The notes under the pieces: model-generated
What the model saw: the letters and a program-made list of their open reading frames with translations, nothing else
Told to the model about the DNA's origin: nothing
Databases searched by the model: none
Made by a program: the position numbers and the translations under genes
Shown here: piece by piece, positions 18,071 to 29,340 of the stretch
Position numbering within the stretch: position 1 is the first letter of the stretch
Layout: each line of letters starts with the position of its first letter
Assembly (NCBI GenBank): GCA_902600485.1
Contig: CACKJD010000002.1
Span: forward strand, 124,001 to 188,000
Direction: 5' to 3'
DNA: 64,000 nucleotides
Source: an uncultured Pelagibacteraceae bacterium
Lineage (GTDB): Bacteria > Pseudomonadota > Alphaproteobacteria > Pelagibacterales > Pelagibacteraceae

Positions 18071-19984
18071 TTATTTAATAATTAAAAATGTCAATAAAAT
18101 TGAAAAACCCAACAACATTATAAAGGCATATTGATAAATAAATCCACTTTGGAATTTTACAGCATACAAGGAAAATTTTTTTATAATATTTGAGATACCA
18201 TCAGGGCCAAATCTATCAATAATTAAATTATCTATTTTTCTCCAAAAAAAGTTACCTAAATTTTTAAATGATTTAACAAATATAAAATCATAGAGTTCAT
18301 CGAAGTACCATTTTTTTTTCAAGAAAACATATAATGGGTAATTAATTTTTATAATTTGCTCAATAATTAATTTTTTCTTTAAAAATAAATAATAAGAAAA
18401 TGGAATAGATATAATTACAAATGATGGGGTAAGTAATAAAAACCATAAAGGCGGATGGCCTTTGCTCAATGGCTCTAAAAACATTATTGAGTCTTTCCAA
18501 AATAATTTACTACTTTCAGCACCAATAAATATTTCTTTAAAAAACATTCCAGAAAATAAAGCTCCAACAGATAATAAAAACAGTGGTATCAACATAACTA
18601 AAGGTGACTCATGTAGATCTTTTATATTTAGTTTGTTGTTATTAAAACTACCGTGGAAAGTTAAAAATATTAATCTCCATGAATAAATTGAGGTAAAAAT
18701 TGCAGTAATTACACCTATCGCTGCTGCATAATTACTTAAACTTCCTTTCTCAAGATAAGCAAATTCTATAATTGCATCCTTTGAATAAAAGCCTGACAAA
18801 AAGGGGAAGCCAGTTAATGCTAGTGTGCCTATAATCATCATTAAATATGTAAAAGGCAATTTTCTCCAAACGCCACCCATATTTTTAATATCTTGTTCAT
18901 TTTGAAATGAGTGGATCACGGAACCAGCTCCTAGGAATAATAAAGCTTTAAAAAACGCATGGGTAAATAAATGAAACATTGCAACATTATATGCCCCAAC
19001 TCCTGCTGCAAAAAACATGTATCCTAGTTGACTACATGTTGAATAAGCAATTATTTTTTTAATATCATTTTGTACTAACGCTATAGTGGCTGCAAAAAAC
19101 GCAGTTGACATTCCAATTAATGTAACAATTTCTAAACCTAATGGAGATAATTCATAAATTGGTGAACATCTCACAACCAAAAAAACTCCAGCTGTTACCA
19201 TAGTTGCTGCATGAATCAACGCAGAAACTGGAGTTGGACCCTCCATTGCATCTGGTAACCACGTATGTAGAAAGATTTGAGCTGATTTACCCATTGCTCC
19301 TATAAACAATAGTATACAAATTAAATCTATAACAACGAAATTAAACCCGAGAAAATTAATTTTTTCGTTTACTAGGGTCGGAATTAAATTGAATACCTCT
19401 GTATAATTAATGGTGCCAAAATAATAAAATATCAAAAAAATACCTAAAGCTAGACCAAAGTCTCCTACTCTATTAACAAGAAACGCTTTTATTGCTGCAT
19501 TATTTGCGCTTTGTTTTTTAAACCAAAAACCAATCAAAAAATAAGAGCACACACCAACTCCCTCCCAACCAAAAAAGAGTTGTAAAAAATTGTCTGACGT
19601 TACCAACATTAACATTGAGAAAGTAAATAAAGATAAATATGACATAAATCTTGGTTTATGAGGATCGTGATGCATATATCCAATTGAGTAGATATGTACG
19701 AGTGAAGATATAAAAGTAACAACTACTAACATCACAGATGACAATGGATCAATTTTAATTGACCAATTAACATTTAGTGTTCCAGAACTAATCCACGACG
19801 AAATAATTATATTTGAATTATAATCATTGATCATTACATTGTAAAAAATAAAGATTGAAAAAATTGCAGAAATAGAAACAAATAGACTTGTTAAAATTTC
19901 AGAAAATCTGTTACCTAACTTATTTCCAAAAAAACCAGATATTATTGCTGCTAACAGTGGAAGAAAAACTATTAAAATTTCCAT
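18071..19984 (-). CDS. nuoL: NADH-quinone oxidoreductase subunit L
   Basis: Distal antiporter-like subunit of complex I with the long lateral helix. The 637 residues begin with about 14 membrane helices containing MGKSAQIFLHTWLPDAMEGP and NDIKKIIAYSTCSQLGYMF. The C-terminal amphipathic helix and last anchor helix lie around residues 520-637. The length is normal for the family. It is one base from nuoK and two from nuoM. Confidence 0.97.
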   Translation of the reverse strand: MEILIVFLPLLAAIISGFFGNKLGNRFSEILTSLFVSISAIFSIFIFYNVMINDYNSNIIISSWISSGTLNVNWSIKIDPLSSVMLVVVTFISSLVHIYSIGYMHHDPHKPRFMSYLSLFTFSMLMLVTSDNFLQLFFGWEGVGVCSYFLIGFWFKKQSANNAAIKAFLVNRVGDFGLALGIFLIFYYFGTINYTEVFNLIPTLVNEKINFLGFNFVVIDLICILLFIGAMGKSAQIFLHTWLPDAMEGPTPVSALIHAATMVTAGVFLVVRCSPIYELSPLGLEIVTLIGMSTAFFAATIALVQNDIKKIIAYSTCSQLGYMFFAAGVGAYNVAMFHLFTHAFFKALLFLGAGSVIHSFQNEQDIKNMGGVWRKLPFTYLMMIIGTLALTGFPFLSGFYSKDAIIEFAYLEKGSLSNYAAAIGVITAIFTSIYSWRLIFLTFHGSFNNNKLNIKDLHESPLVMLIPLFLLSVGALFSGMFFKEIFIGAESSKLFWKDSIMFLEPLSKGHPPLWFLLLTPSFVIISIPFSYYLFLKKKLIIEQIIKINYPLYVFLKKKWYFDELYDFIFVKSFKNLGNFFWRKIDNLIIDRFGPDGISNIIKKFSLYAVKFQSGFIYQYAFIMLLGFSILLTFLIIK

Positions 19985-19985
19985 T

Positions 19986-20297
19986 TTATCCTTTAAGTTT
20001 ATCTATTTCTTCAACTCTGATCGTGCCTGAATTTCTATAATAAACAACTATTATAGCCAAACCTATTGCAGCCTCTGCAGCAGCAACTGTTAATATAAAT
20101 AAAGTAAAAATTTGACCACTTAAATCGTTTAAAAAAATAGAAAAGGACACTAAATTTATATTTACAGCTAATAAGATTAATTCAATACTCATTAGTATTA
20201 CTATTACATTTTTTCTATTTAGAAAAATCCCAACTACGCCAATTGTGAAAATAACTGCACCGAGTGTAAGGTAATGTCCAATTCCAATATCAAACAT
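19986..20297 (-). CDS. nuoK: NADH-quinone oxidoreductase subunit K
   Basis: Small three-helix membrane subunit of complex I, 103 residues, in the proton-translocation module. It contains the conserved acidic residue in helix 2 ([18 protein letters not shown]) and a second in helix 3 ([11 protein letters not shown]). It overlaps the nuoJ stop region by eight bases. Order nuoJ-K-L is the standard one. Confidence 0.97.
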   Translation of the reverse strand: MFDIGIGHYLTLGAVIFTIGVVGIFLNRKNVIVILMSIELILLAVNINLVSFSIFLNDLSGQIFTLFILTVAAAEAAIGLAIIVVYYRNSGTIRVEEIDKLKG

Positions 20298-20922
20298 CTA
20301 TTTTGACTCCCGCTTTATTTTTGACATTTACAAGTTCTACTCCATCGTTTTTTTCTCTTGAAATTTGGCTGATATAACTCTGTCTTTTTAAACCAGATCG
20401 CTGTCTAAATGTTAAAACTATTGCACCAATCATTGCAACTAACAAAATCATTCCAGAAAGTTGAAATAAGTGTATATAATCTGTATATAGTACGTTTCCT
20501 ATTGAGTGAGTATTTGTAACACGACTCGTTGAAAGATTTATAAAATCATTTGTTAAATCAGGCTTTAACTTCCATCCACCAATTACAATTAATAATTCAA
20601 AAAAAATTATTAAACTTACAATCATTCCTACCGGAACATGTTTACTTCCAGAAGCAGCACCAAACCATTGATTTTTTTGCTGGGCAACATTCAACATCAT
20701 AACTACAAATAAAAATAAAACAGCAACTGCGCCTACATAGACAATCAACATTATCATGCCAAGAAATTCTGCACCTATCAAAATAAATAAGCAAGAAATA
20801 CTAATAAAATCTAAAATTAAAAAAAAAACTGAGTGAACTGTGTTTTTTGAAGCCGTTACCATTATTGCTGATACAATTGCAATTAATGAAAATATATAAA
20901 AAAAAAATGCGTGAGCTGGCAT
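20290..20922 (-). CDS. nuoJ: NADH-quinone oxidoreductase subunit J
   Basis: Membrane subunit of complex I, 210 residues with five predicted helices. The conserved flexible helix 3 with [23 protein letters not shown] is present (the pi-bulge helix of the family). A polar C-terminal tail of about 40 residues follows the last helix. It lies eight bases downstream of nuoI and overlaps nuoK by eight. Confidence 0.96.
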   Translation of the reverse strand: MPAHAFFFYIFSLIAIVSAIMVTASKNTVHSVFFLILDFISISCLFILIGAEFLGMIMLIVYVGAVAVLFLFVVMMLNVAQQKNQWFGAASGSKHVPVGMIVSLIIFFELLIVIGGWKLKPDLTNDFINLSTSRVTNTHSIGNVLYTDYIHLFQLSGMILLVAMIGAIVLTFRQRSGLKRQSYISQISREKNDGVELVNVKNKAGVKIDV

Positions 20923-20930
20923 GTAAATAA

Positions 20931-21416
20931 TTATCTGTGTGGATTATCTGCTTTAATATTTGCGGCTAATACACTTTCCCACCTATCTCCATTTTCAAGA
21001 AGTTTTTCTTTTGTGTAGTACAATTCTTCTCTTGTTTCTGTTGCGAACTCAAAATTTGGACCTTGTACAATTGCATCAACTGGACAAGACTCTTCGCATA
21101 AACCACAGTAAATACATTTTAACATATCAATGTCATATCTTGTGGTCTTTCTACTGCCATCCTCTCGTTCGCTTGATTCTATGGTAATTGCTTGAGCAGG
21201 ACAAACAGCTTCACATAACTTACATGCGATACATCTTTCTTCTCCATTGGGATATCTTCTTAGAGCATGCTCTCCTCTAAATCTTGGGCTTATTTTACCT
21301 TTTTCGAATGGGTAGTTAATAGTTTTCTTCGGTTTAAACATTTCCTTGATTGCAATTATTAAACCTCTCAAAAAGTCTAACATAAAAACAGTTTTTAAAA
21401 ATCTTGATATTTTCAT
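20931..21416 (-). CDS. nuoI: NADH-quinone oxidoreductase subunit I (2x 4Fe-4S ferredoxin)
   Basis: Peripheral-arm subunit carrying the N6a and N6b clusters that pass electrons toward the quinone site. The 161 residues contain two complete four-cysteine motifs, [17 protein letters not shown] and [17 protein letters not shown]. An N-terminal amphipathic segment and [19 protein letters not shown] come before them. Two bases after nuoH. Confidence 0.97.
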   Translation of the reverse strand: MKISRFLKTVFMLDFLRGLIIAIKEMFKPKKTINYPFEKGKISPRFRGEHALRRYPNGEERCIACKLCEAVCPAQAITIESSEREDGSRKTTRYDIDMLKCIYCGLCEESCPVDAIVQGPNFEFATETREELYYTKEKLLENGDRWESVLAANIKADNPHR

Positions 21417-21418
21417 AA

Positions 21419-22417
21419 TTAATTTTTTGGTAATAAATCAAAATACATCAAATAACCTGAAGTTAAAACAACCCAAATTAATGAAATTGGTAAAAATACC
21501 TTCCATCCTAGTCTCATAAGTTGATCATACCTATATCTTGGCACAATAGCCTTAACTAAAGCAAATAAAACAAATAAAAAAAGTATTTTTATAATCAACC
21601 ACAGTGGATCTGGAATGATTGTGAAAGGAAAAATATCTAAAGGTGAAAGCCAACCACCTAAAAAAAGTATAGAGCCTAACGCACACATTAATAAAATATT
21701 TGCATACTCGCCTAACCAAAACATTGCATACATCATTCCTGAATATTCTGTCTGGTAACCAGAAACTAACTCAGCTTCTGCTTCAGGCAAATCAAATGGT
21801 GGTCGATTTGTTTCTGCAAGTGCGGAAATAAAAAAAATGACAAACATAGGAAAAAGAGGGACTACAAACCATATTTTTTCTTGAGCTAAAACAATGTCAC
21901 TTAAATTTAAAGAACCTACGCATAATAATACATTTATTATAATGACCCCTATAGATACTTCATAAGAAACCATTTGTGCCGCAGATCTAATCGATCCTAA
22001 AAAAGGATATTTTGAATTTGATGCCCAGCCACCCATTATAATTCCATATACACCTAGCGATGAGATTGCAAAAATGTACAATATTCCAACATTAATATCT
22101 GCTAATACAAAATCCTCACTGAACGGAATTACTACCCAAGCGACTAGGGCTAGGGTCATAGTAACCACAGGTGCAAGGATAAAAATAATTTTATTTGAAC
22201 TTGCAGGTATAATTATTTCTTTAAATATATATTTTAAAGCATCGGCTAGAGATTGAAGTAGACCAAATGGTCCTACAACGTTTGGACCTTTTCTTTTTTG
22301 AACAAAAGCCCAAATACGCCTATCTAACCATACGATCATTGCAACCGAAACTAATACTGGTAATAAGAGAAACAAAATTTTATAAGTTTCTGAAAATAAA
22401 ATACTTAAATACTCCAC
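21419..22417 (-). CDS. nuoH: NADH-quinone oxidoreductase subunit H
   Basis: Membrane subunit forming the quinone-binding chamber of complex I. The 332 residues have eight to nine helices. Conserved regions are [20 protein letters not shown] near the N-terminus, the loop [20 protein letters not shown] with its essential acidic cluster, and [17 protein letters not shown] near the C-terminus. One base separates it from the nuoG stop. Confidence 0.97.
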   Translation of the reverse strand: MEYLSILFSETYKILFLLLPVLVSVAMIVWLDRRIWAFVQKRKGPNVVGPFGLLQSLADALKYIFKEIIIPASSNKIIFILAPVVTMTLALVAWVVIPFSEDFVLADINVGILYIFAISSLGVYGIIMGGWASNSKYPFLGSIRSAAQMVSYEVSIGVIIINVLLCVGSLNLSDIVLAQEKIWFVVPLFPMFVIFFISALAETNRPPFDLPEAEAELVSGYQTEYSGMMYAMFWLGEYANILLMCALGSILFLGGWLSPLDIFPFTIIPDPLWLIIKILFLFVLFALVKAIVPRYRYDQLMRLGWKVFLPISLIWVVLTSGYLMYFDLLPKN

Positions 22418-22418
22418 T

Positions 22419-24440
22419 CTATCCTTCTGTCCCCGTCTTTTTTAGCTTAGTTCTAATATTTCTACATTCATTCATAGTTTTTGAAGATCTAGCAATTACA
22501 TTTGAATGATAATAATCTATAGGCAAAGTAAAAATCTTTTCACTTATATATTCTTCTTTAAATAAATTTGATAATTCATTTTTCCTACTAAAACTAAGAT
22601 AATTATGCATTGCACTCACGAGTTCATTTTTATCCTTAAACAGAATATCGTTGTGAACTAGTTTAAATATTTCATTTATTATTACCCAATCTTCTTTTGC
22701 TTCTCCTGGAGGATAGGATGCTTTAAAAGCCATCTGCAATTTTCCCTCTAGATTCGTAAAATATCCATCTTGCTCTGTAAACGCAGCTCCTGGAAGTATA
22801 AGATCAGCCATTTCGGCACCTTTGTCTCCATGACTTCCTATGTAAACTATAAATTCATTTTTTTTAGTAAATGAGAAATTATCTCGTCCGATTAAAAATA
22901 TTAACTCAAAAAAATTATTATCAATTTTTTCTAAAGTATCATTTGTCTTAGATACAATATCTAAATCAAATGAGCCAACTGTTGAGGCATTCGAGTGAAT
23001 AATATTTAGTGAGTTCCATTCTTCATTAATTTTATTATTTTCATTTAAAAATTTTTTAAAACCTTCGAACATATATTTAGATGAATTCAATGTAAGAGCG
23101 GACTCACCAAATATTACTAAAGGATATTTCGCATTTTTTATCCTTTTTGAAATATCGCTATTATTTTCAATTATTTTTTTTACTTCCTCTGTTGAATTTG
23201 AAAGAACTTTATATGGATATGTGAGATCACCTAAATCTCCTAAAGAAAAAATTTCTGTATTATTTTTTAAAAAAGATTTTCGAATTCTAGCATTCAACAT
23301 TGTAGCTTCGTACCTTGGGTTGGTACCGATCAGTAAAATCAGATCACTTTTTTCTATACCCTTGATCTCAGAGTTAAAAAGGTAGTTTTTTCTGCTATTT
23401 AAATTTATATAGGTATTTTTTTCTCTAGATTCTAAGTCTTTAGATTTTAAAACTTTTTGAAACAATTCTTTACACGCAAATAATGTTTCCATATTTGTAA
23501 GATCACCAGTTAAACCAGCTATTTTTTCAGGATTTGTTGAGTTGATTTTATTTTTTAATATTTTAAGTGCCTCGGTCCAGCTAATTTTATAAAAATTATT
23601 TTCTTTTTTGACATAGGGAACATCTAGTCTTTGGTATTTTAAACCATCACATGCAAATCTAGTTTTATCCGAAATCCATTCTTCATTGATATCCTCGTTT
23701 ATTTTTGGCAAAATCCTTTTTACTTCCCACCCGTAAGTATCAACACGTATGTTAGATCCAACGGCATCCATTACATCAATAGTCTCAGTTTTTTTAAGTT
23801 CCCAAGGTCTGGCTTCAAACACATAAGGTTTTGAGGTAAGGGCTCCAACCGGACATAAATCTATTACATTTGCAGACAATTCAGACTCCATAGCTTTTTC
23901 TAAATATGTTGTAATTTGCATATCTTCGCCTCTGCCAATAGCACCTATTTCCGGAACGCCCGCTACCTCGGTTGCAAATCTTACACAGCGTGTGCAATGT
24001 ATACATCTTGTCATCTGAGTTTTTATTAGTGGACCCATATATTTTTCAGGTACAAACCTCTTATTTTCTTTAAATCTTGATTTATCAATTCCATAAAACA
24101 TCGATTGGTCTTGCAAATCACATTCTCCGCCTTGATCACAAACTGGACAATCCAAGGGATGATTAGCCAAAAGAAATTCCATTACTCCTTTTCTAGCCTT
24201 TTCAACAAGTTTTGTATTTGTTTTAATATTCATTCCCTCTGTAACTGGCATAGCACATGAGGCAACGGGTTTTCTTGATTTTTCAATTTCTACTAAGCAC
24301 ATTCTGCAGTTTCCAGCAATTGATAGTTTTTCGTGATAACAAAACCTGGGTATTTCAGCACCTGCTAATTCACATGCCTGTAAAACTGTTAAGCCTTCCT
24401 CTACTTCGATATCAATATCATTAACTTTAACCTTTAACAT
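22419..24440 (-). CDS. nuoG: NADH-quinone oxidoreductase subunit G
   Basis: Iron-sulfur protein of the NADH-oxidising arm. The 673 residues start with a 2Fe-2S domain ([20 protein letters not shown]), then the [15 protein letters not shown] region and the [19 protein letters not shown] cluster motif. A molybdopterin-oxidoreductase-like domain without cofactor residues follows; it is moderately short and rich in Lys/Asn, like a fast-evolving region. It overlaps nuoF by 14 bases. Confidence 0.96.
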   Translation of the reverse strand: MLKVKVNDIDIEVEEGLTVLQACELAGAEIPRFCYHEKLSIAGNCRMCLVEIEKSRKPVASCAMPVTEGMNIKTNTKLVEKARKGVMEFLLANHPLDCPVCDQGGECDLQDQSMFYGIDKSRFKENKRFVPEKYMGPLIKTQMTRCIHCTRCVRFATEVAGVPEIGAIGRGEDMQITTYLEKAMESELSANVIDLCPVGALTSKPYVFEARPWELKKTETIDVMDAVGSNIRVDTYGWEVKRILPKINEDINEEWISDKTRFACDGLKYQRLDVPYVKKENNFYKISWTEALKILKNKINSTNPEKIAGLTGDLTNMETLFACKELFQKVLKSKDLESREKNTYINLNSRKNYLFNSEIKGIEKSDLILLIGTNPRYEATMLNARIRKSFLKNNTEIFSLGDLGDLTYPYKVLSNSTEEVKKIIENNSDISKRIKNAKYPLVIFGESALTLNSSKYMFEGFKKFLNENNKINEEWNSLNIIHSNASTVGSFDLDIVSKTNDTLEKIDNNFFELIFLIGRDNFSFTKKNEFIVYIGSHGDKGAEMADLILPGAAFTEQDGYFTNLEGKLQMAFKASYPPGEAKEDWVIINEIFKLVHNDILFKDKNELVSAMHNYLSFSRKNELSNLFKEEYISEKIFTLPIDYYHSNVIARSSKTMNECRNIRTKLKKTGTEG

Positions 24441-25770
24441 TTTTAATATCTTCCTCTAATATATGTTGATCTATTAAATATGGAATATTTTTGTTATCTT
24501 TAACTAACGGGTCAAAATTATTTCTCTCAATGATCTCTTTTTTAAAATGTCTCAACAAACCTTGGACTGGCCAGGCTGAACCTTCACCAAAAGCACAAAT
24601 AGTATGACCTTCAATTTGTTTAGTAACGTCGGAAAGCATATTAACTTCATCTTTGGATGCTTCGCCTTTTGCCATCCTCTCCAAAATTCTCCACATCCAA
24701 CCTGCGCCTTCTCTGCATGGTGTGCACTGTCCGCAACTTTCATGTTTATAAAATCTGGCTATTCTAGCCATACATTTAATAATATCTTGATCTTTATTTA
24801 TAACAATAACCCCTGCAGTTCCTAAACCACTTTTATTTTCTACTAAAGAATCAAAGTCCATGGTTATATTCTCACTTATTTCTTTGCTTAACATTGGCAT
24901 TGAAGAGCCTCCTGGAATAACAGCTTGTAAATTATCCCATCCACCAACAACCCCACCTGCATGTTTTTCTATTAAGTCTTTTAATTTAATACCCATTTCT
25001 TCTTCAACATTACATGGGCTGTTAACATTACCTGAAATACAAAATATTTTTGTCCCAGTATTTTTTGGTTTACCCAAAGATGCAAACCAATTTGACCCTT
25101 TTCTTAATATTGTGGGCACAACAGCTATAGTTTCAACGTTATTTATGATTGTAGGACATCCATATAATCCCACCAGAGCAGGAAAAGGGGGTTTTAACCT
25201 TGGTTGTCCTTTGTTTCCTTCAATACTTTCTAAAAGGGCTGTTTCCTCACCACAAATATATGCACCCGCTCCATAGTGAATATAAATATCAAGTTCCCAT
25301 CCAGTGCCTGATGAATTCTTGCCAATAAGATTAGCTTTATAAGCTTCGTCAATCGCTGATTGCAGCTTTGCACCTTCATTATAATATTCTCCTCTTAAGT
25401 AAATATAGCATTTGTGAGCATTAACTGCGTATGATGCAATTAAACACCCTTCAATTAATTTATGGGGTTCAAATCTTAAAATATCCCTATCTTTACATGT
25501 ACCAGGTTCAGATTCATCGGCATTTATAACTAAGTAATGAGGTTTGGTGCCAACTTTTTTTGGTGCAAAGGACCATTTTAAACCAGTTGGAAATCCCGCT
25601 CCACCTCTGCCTCTTAATTCTGATTTTTTTACCTCTTCTATAATCCAATCTCGCCCCTTAGAACATATTTCCTTCGTATTAGACCAATCGCCTCTTTTTT
25701 TTGCCGACTCTAAATCAGCACCCAAATCATTGTATAAATTTTTAAAAATTCTATCTTTGTCCTCAAGCAT
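24427..25770 (-). CDS. nuoF: NADH-quinone oxidoreductase subunit F
   Basis: NADH-binding flavoprotein of complex I. The 447 residues carry the FMN/NADH site [16 protein letters not shown], the [15 protein letters not shown] block, and the C-terminal 4Fe-4S motif [15 protein letters not shown] with the fourth Cys in HTICAFGEG. Length and motif order are standard. It overlaps nuoE by eight bases and nuoG by fourteen. Confidence 0.97.
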   Translation of the reverse strand: MLEDKDRIFKNLYNDLGADLESAKKRGDWSNTKEICSKGRDWIIEEVKKSELRGRGGAGFPTGLKWSFAPKKVGTKPHYLVINADESEPGTCKDRDILRFEPHKLIEGCLIASYAVNAHKCYIYLRGEYYNEGAKLQSAIDEAYKANLIGKNSSGTGWELDIYIHYGAGAYICGEETALLESIEGNKGQPRLKPPFPALVGLYGCPTIINNVETIAVVPTILRKGSNWFASLGKPKNTGTKIFCISGNVNSPCNVEEEMGIKLKDLIEKHAGGVVGGWDNLQAVIPGGSSMPMLSKEISENITMDFDSLVENKSGLGTAGVIVINKDQDIIKCMARIARFYKHESCGQCTPCREGAGWMWRILERMAKGEASKDEVNMLSDVTKQIEGHTICAFGEGSAWPVQGLLRHFKKEIIERNNFDPLVKDNKNIPYLIDQHILEEDIKNVKG

Positions 25771-26371
25771 TCTTAGTTTCCAGTAAAGTTTGTCTGTTTT
25801 TTTCAGGCTCAGAATTTACTCTTCCACGATATGAGCCTGCTTTAGGTTTTTTATCTTTTAGTATATCTTTAACTATACTTTCAAACTGCTTTGTATTTAA
25901 ATCCTCATAATAATCGTCGTTAATTTGTGCCATAGGAGCGCTTATACAGGCGCCCAAACATTCAACTTCAGTCCAAGAGCAATTTTTGTTACCTGAAAGC
26001 TCGTTTTCTTTTTCAGAAATATTTTTTTTACAAACGTCAACAAGTTTATATGCTCCTCTTATCATGCATGGTGTTGTTGTACAGATTTGTATAAAATATT
26101 TTCCAACAGGAGCTAAATTATACATTGAGTAGAAGGTTGCAACTTCATAAACATTTATATAAGAAATCTCCAGATATTTAGCTATATATTTCATAGCAGC
26201 TAAAGGTATCCAATTATTATTTTGTTTTTGTGCTAAATAAAGTAGTGCCATAACAGCACTCTTTTTTTTTCCAGTTGGATAATTTAAAACTACTTTTTTA
26301 GCTAAATCTAAGTTCTCATCACTAAATTCAAATTTATCTGGTTGCTCCTTAGAAACCTTTTTTAAACTCAT
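25763..26371 (-). CDS. nuoE: NADH-quinone oxidoreductase subunit E
   Basis: 2Fe-2S subunit (cluster N1a) of the NADH dehydrogenase module. The 202 residues have an N-terminal helical part and a thioredoxin-like domain with the four ligands in [10 protein letters not shown] and [15 protein letters not shown] charged tail of about 40 residues ([20 protein letters not shown]) extends past the domain, as in other alphaproteobacteria. It overlaps nuoD by four bases. Confidence 0.96.
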   Translation of the reverse strand: MSLKKVSKEQPDKFEFSDENLDLAKKVVLNYPTGKKKSAVMALLYLAQKQNNNWIPLAAMKYIAKYLEISYINVYEVATFYSMYNLAPVGKYFIQICTTTPCMIRGAYKLVDVCKKNISEKENELSGNKNCSWTEVECLGACISAPMAQINDDYYEDLNTKQFESIVKDILKDKKPKAGSYRGRVNSEPEKNRQTLLETKNA

Positions 26372-27543
26372 CGATCAATCTCCCCAAAAACTATGTCTAA
26401 AGAGCCTAAAACAGCTGGAACGTCAGCTAACATGTGTCCCTTGATCAGGTAATCCATCGCTTGCAGATGCGAAAACCCTGGGGCTCTAATTTTACATTTA
26501 TACGGTCTATTAGTTCCGTCAGAAATTAAATAAACTCCAAATTCACCTTTTGGTGCCTCAACAGCAGTATAAATTTCGTCTTTTTTTACTCTATATCCCT
26601 CAGTAAACAATTTAAAATGATGGATGAGAGCTTCCATTGATTGTTTAATTTCTTTTTTTGGCGGAGGTGTAAGTTTATTATCCATTGATTTAACGGGACC
26701 TTTTGGAAGATTTTTTAAACATTGTTCAATAATTTTTACACTTTCCCTCATTTCTTCAATTCTACACAAATACCTATCGTAACAATCTCCATTTTTGCCA
26801 ATTGGTATTTTAAAATCTATTTGTTCATAGCAATCATAAGGTTGTGATTTTCTTAAATCCCAGGGTATTCCTGAACCTCTTAGCATTACCCCTGAAAAGG
26901 AATAATTTAGTGCATCTTCTTTCGTGACAATTCCAATATCAACATTTCTTTGTTTAAATATTCTGTTATCTGTTAACAAAGTTTCTAGATCATCAATTAT
27001 TTTAGGGAATGTTTTACAAAAGTCTAATATATCTTTATCTAAACCTCTTGGTAAATCTTTATGAACACCGCCTGGTCTGAAATAATTAGCATGTAATCTC
27101 GAACCAGAAACCCTTTCATAAAAACCCATTAATTTTTCTCTTTCTTCAAATCCCCATAGAGAAGGTGTTAAAGCTCCGACATCAAGTGCTTGCGTGGTAA
27201 TGTTTAAAATATGACTTAAAATTCTGCCAATTTCACAAAATATTACTCGAATATACTGACCTCTAATTGGAACCTCAACATCCATAATTTTTTCTATTGC
27301 AAGGGCAAATGCATGTTCTTGGTTCATTGGAGCAACATAATCAAGTCTATCAAAATAAGGTATAGCTTGCGAGTAAGTCTTATTTTCAATTAATTTTTCA
27401 GTGCCTCTATGTAATAATCCTATGTGTGGATCTGCTTTTTCAACTATTTCACCATCTAATTCTAATATTAGTCTTAAAACACCGTGCGCAGCAGGATGCT
27501 GTGGGCCAAAATTTAAATTAAGGGTTTTTTTTTCTTTAGTCAT
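26368..27543 (-). CDS. nuoD: NADH-quinone oxidoreductase subunit D
   Basis: 49-kDa-type subunit forming the quinone site with NuoB and NuoH. The reading frame is open to an ATG at 27621. I place the start at 27543 ([21 protein letters not shown]) because family members begin about ten residues before [10 protein letters not shown] and because this gives an 8-base overlap with nuoC rather than 86. The resulting 391 residues match the usual length. Other landmarks are [28 protein letters not shown], and [13 protein letters not shown]. Confidence 0.95.
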   Translation of the reverse strand: MTKEKKTLNLNFGPQHPAAHGVLRLILELDGEIVEKADPHIGLLHRGTEKLIENKTYSQAIPYFDRLDYVAPMNQEHAFALAIEKIMDVEVPIRGQYIRVIFCEIGRILSHILNITTQALDVGALTPSLWGFEEREKLMGFYERVSGSRLHANYFRPGGVHKDLPRGLDKDILDFCKTFPKIIDDLETLLTDNRIFKQRNVDIGIVTKEDALNYSFSGVMLRGSGIPWDLRKSQPYDCYEQIDFKIPIGKNGDCYDRYLCRIEEMRESVKIIEQCLKNLPKGPVKSMDNKLTPPPKKEIKQSMEALIHHFKLFTEGYRVKKDEIYTAVEAPKGEFGVYLISDGTNRPYKCKIRAPGFSHLQAMDYLIKGHMLADVPAVLGSLDIVFGEIDR

Positions 27544-28150
27544 TTTTTTTTTGAACTTCTTTAATATATTCTGTGCCCTCCCAAGGACTTGCATAATCAA
27601 AATTTCTATAATTTTGTTCAAGTTTTACGGGTTCATAGACAACTTTTTTCTTTTCTTCGCTATATCTAACTTCTGTGTGGCCAGTAATAGGAAAATCTTT
27701 TCTTAATGGATGTCCTGAAAAACCATAATCTGTAAGTATTCTTCTTAAATCAGGATGATCATTAAATTTAATACCGTACATGTCAAAAACTTCTCTTTCC
27801 ATCCAATTTGCTGACGGAAAAATTTTCGTTAGGGAGTTAACAACTTCTTTTTCATTGATACTAAAAGTTATATTAATCCTTAGGTTATATTCGTGACTTA
27901 ACAATAAATAAATCATTTTAAATCTATTTTCACTACCAATATAATCAACTGCTGTAATATCTATTAATTGCCTAAATTTAGTTGAATTATTTTTTTTTAA
28001 AAAAATGACAACATCCAATAGTGACTCCTTATCTATTTGAATTTCAAGTTGCTCATGATTAATTCTTGATGAATTAATTTTTGTAGTTAATTCAGAATTT
28101 ATTTTTTTTTCTAAGTTTGTTAAAGACATTTTATCTTTGTAAAGATCCAC
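27536..28150 (-). CDS. nuoC: NADH-quinone oxidoreductase subunit C
   Basis: 30-kDa-type peripheral subunit of complex I, 204 residues, separate from NuoD (not the fused NuoCD of enterics). The signature [20 protein letters not shown] is followed by [19 protein letters not shown]. It overlaps nuoB by 20 bases and nuoD (revised start) by eight. Confidence 0.96.
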   Translation of the reverse strand: MDLYKDKMSLTNLEKKINSELTTKINSSRINHEQLEIQIDKESLLDVVIFLKKNNSTKFRQLIDITAVDYIGSENRFKMIYLLLSHEYNLRINITFSINEKEVVNSLTKIFPSANWMEREVFDMYGIKFNDHPDLRRILTDYGFSGHPLRKDFPITGHTEVRYSEEKKKVVYEPVKLEQNYRNFDYASPWEGTEYIKEVQKKND

Positions 28151-28652
28151 GATTCCTTATTTTTTTTTGAAGTTGTAAAATTCCGTACAATAATGCTTCG
28201 GCTGAGGGTGGGCATCCAGGTACATATACATCAACCGGAACTATTCTGTCACAACCTCTAACAACTGAATAAGAGTAATGATAGTATCCTCCTCCATTCG
28301 CACAGCTTCCCATAGAAATTACGTATCTTGGTTCAGGCATTTGATCATAAACTTTTCTTAATGCTGGTGCCATTTTGTTCGTTAAAGTTCCAGCAACTAT
28401 CATAACATCTGATTGCCTAGGTGATGCTCTAGGAGCTGCACCAAATCTTTCAAGATCATATCTGGGCATAGATGTCTGCATCATTTCTACTGCACAACAT
28501 GCAAGACCAAATGTCATCCAATGGAGTGATCCAGAGCGTGCCCAATTAATCAAATTATCCACTGATGTAGTTATAAAACCCTTGTCAGCAAATTCTTTTG
28601 CAAGACTCTTAAATTCTTCAGGAATCTGTTTTTCTCTATCTGTTAAATTCAT
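28131..28652 (-). CDS. nuoB: NADH-quinone oxidoreductase subunit B
   Basis: Carries cluster N2, the last electron donor to quinone. The 173 residues show the tandem-cysteine motif [11 protein letters not shown], then [19 protein letters not shown] and [18 protein letters not shown] with the remaining ligands. One base from nuoA; overlaps nuoC by 20 bases. Confidence 0.97.
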   Translation of the reverse strand: MNLTDREKQIPEEFKSLAKEFADKGFITTSVDNLINWARSGSLHWMTFGLACCAVEMMQTSMPRYDLERFGAAPRASPRQSDVMIVAGTLTNKMAPALRKVYDQMPEPRYVISMGSCANGGGYYHYSYSVVRGCDRIVPVDVYVPGCPPSAEALLYGILQLQKKIRNRGSLQR

Positions 28653-28653
28653 A

Positions 28654-29022
28654 TTATTCCCAATCTAACGCACCTTTCTTCCATTCATAAATAAAACCAA
28701 TTGTCAAAATAAATAAAAACAACATCATGGAAAAGAAACCAAATAATCCTATGTTACCTAAAGTTATCGCCCATGGAAATAGAAATGCTATCTCTAAATC
28801 AAAAATAATAAATAAAATCGCTACTAAATAAAACCTAATATCAAATTCCATTCTAGAATCATTAAATGGTTCAAAACCACACTCATAAGCAGATAATTTT
28901 TCTGGATCAGGATTTTTTGGCGAAAAAGCAAAATTTAATATAAGAAAACCTAAGCTCAATATTAATGCGATAGCCAAAAAAATTATTATAGTTAAATAAT
29001 TATTTAAAAAATCTAAAGACAT
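28654..29022 (-). CDS. nuoA: NADH-quinone oxidoreductase subunit A
   Basis: First gene of the nuo operon: a three-helix membrane subunit of 122 residues. The matrix-side loop with [20 protein letters not shown] contains the conserved Cys and acidic residues near the quinone cavity; the second helix has [12 protein letters not shown]. It follows tRNA-Asp on the same strand by about 105 bases, where the operon's promoter should lie; I could not fix a convincing -35/-10 pair there. Confidence 0.96.
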   Translation of the reverse strand: MSLDFLNNYLTIIIFLAIALILSLGFLILNFAFSPKNPDPEKLSAYECGFEPFNDSRMEFDIRFYLVAILFIIFDLEIAFLFPWAITLGNIGLFGFFSMMLFLFILTIGFIYEWKKGALDWE

Positions 29023-29126
29023 ATCATTTATATATAATTTTTTTTACTAAATGAAAGTGCAGTTACGTCACGTTTTTATTGGCTTATTTACTATAAGATT
29101 TAGTTAATTGATAATAGTTATCATTA

Positions 29127-29203
29127 TGGCGGGAGTGACGGGACTCGAACCCGCGACCTATCGCGTGACAGGCGATCGCTCTAACCAACTGAGCTACACC
29201 CCC
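29127..29203 (-). tRNA. tRNA-Asp (GTC)
   Basis: A 77-base cloverleaf with acceptor GGGGGTG paired to CACTCCC (one G-T pair), D arm with GCTCAGTTGGTTAGAGC, anticodon stem TCGC/GCGA around loop CTGTCAC (anticodon at 29167-29169), and T arm GCGGGTTCGAGTCCCGT. Discriminator G is followed by an encoded CCA. It is the second tRNA of a Val-Asp pair, 12 bases downstream of tRNA-Val, and lies ahead of nuoA. Confidence 0.97.
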
Positions 29204-29215
29204 TAAAATTTTTTT

Positions 29216-29291
29216 TGGTGGGCAGTAAAGGACTCGAACCTTTGACCCCCTCGGTGTAAACGAGATGCTCTACCAACTGAGCTAACCGCCC
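29216..29291 (-). tRNA. tRNA-Val (TAC)
   Basis: A 76-base cloverleaf: acceptor GGGCGGT/ACTGCCC, D arm GCTCAGTTGGTAGAGC, anticodon loop TTTACAC (anticodon at 29256-29258), T arm AAAGGTTCGAGTCCTTT, discriminator A and encoded CCA. With a TAC anticodon it could read most valine codons through U34 modification. It lies 49 bases downstream of the lon stop codon. Confidence 0.97.
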
Positions 29292-29340
29292 CCAAAGAAA
29301 TGTTCTTTTACAATAGTGTTGCTACAATGTAAATTATAAT

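Noticed and set aside
24860..25276. 138-codon plus-strand open frame inside nuoF
   Set aside because: It is antisense to the highly conserved nuoF frame, its translation shows no family pattern, and it is explained by the real gene's codon structure.
27544..27621. N-terminal extension of nuoD by 26 residues
   Set aside because: It lies in nuoC, has no counterpart in NuoD proteins, and an ATG with an eight-base overlap follows.
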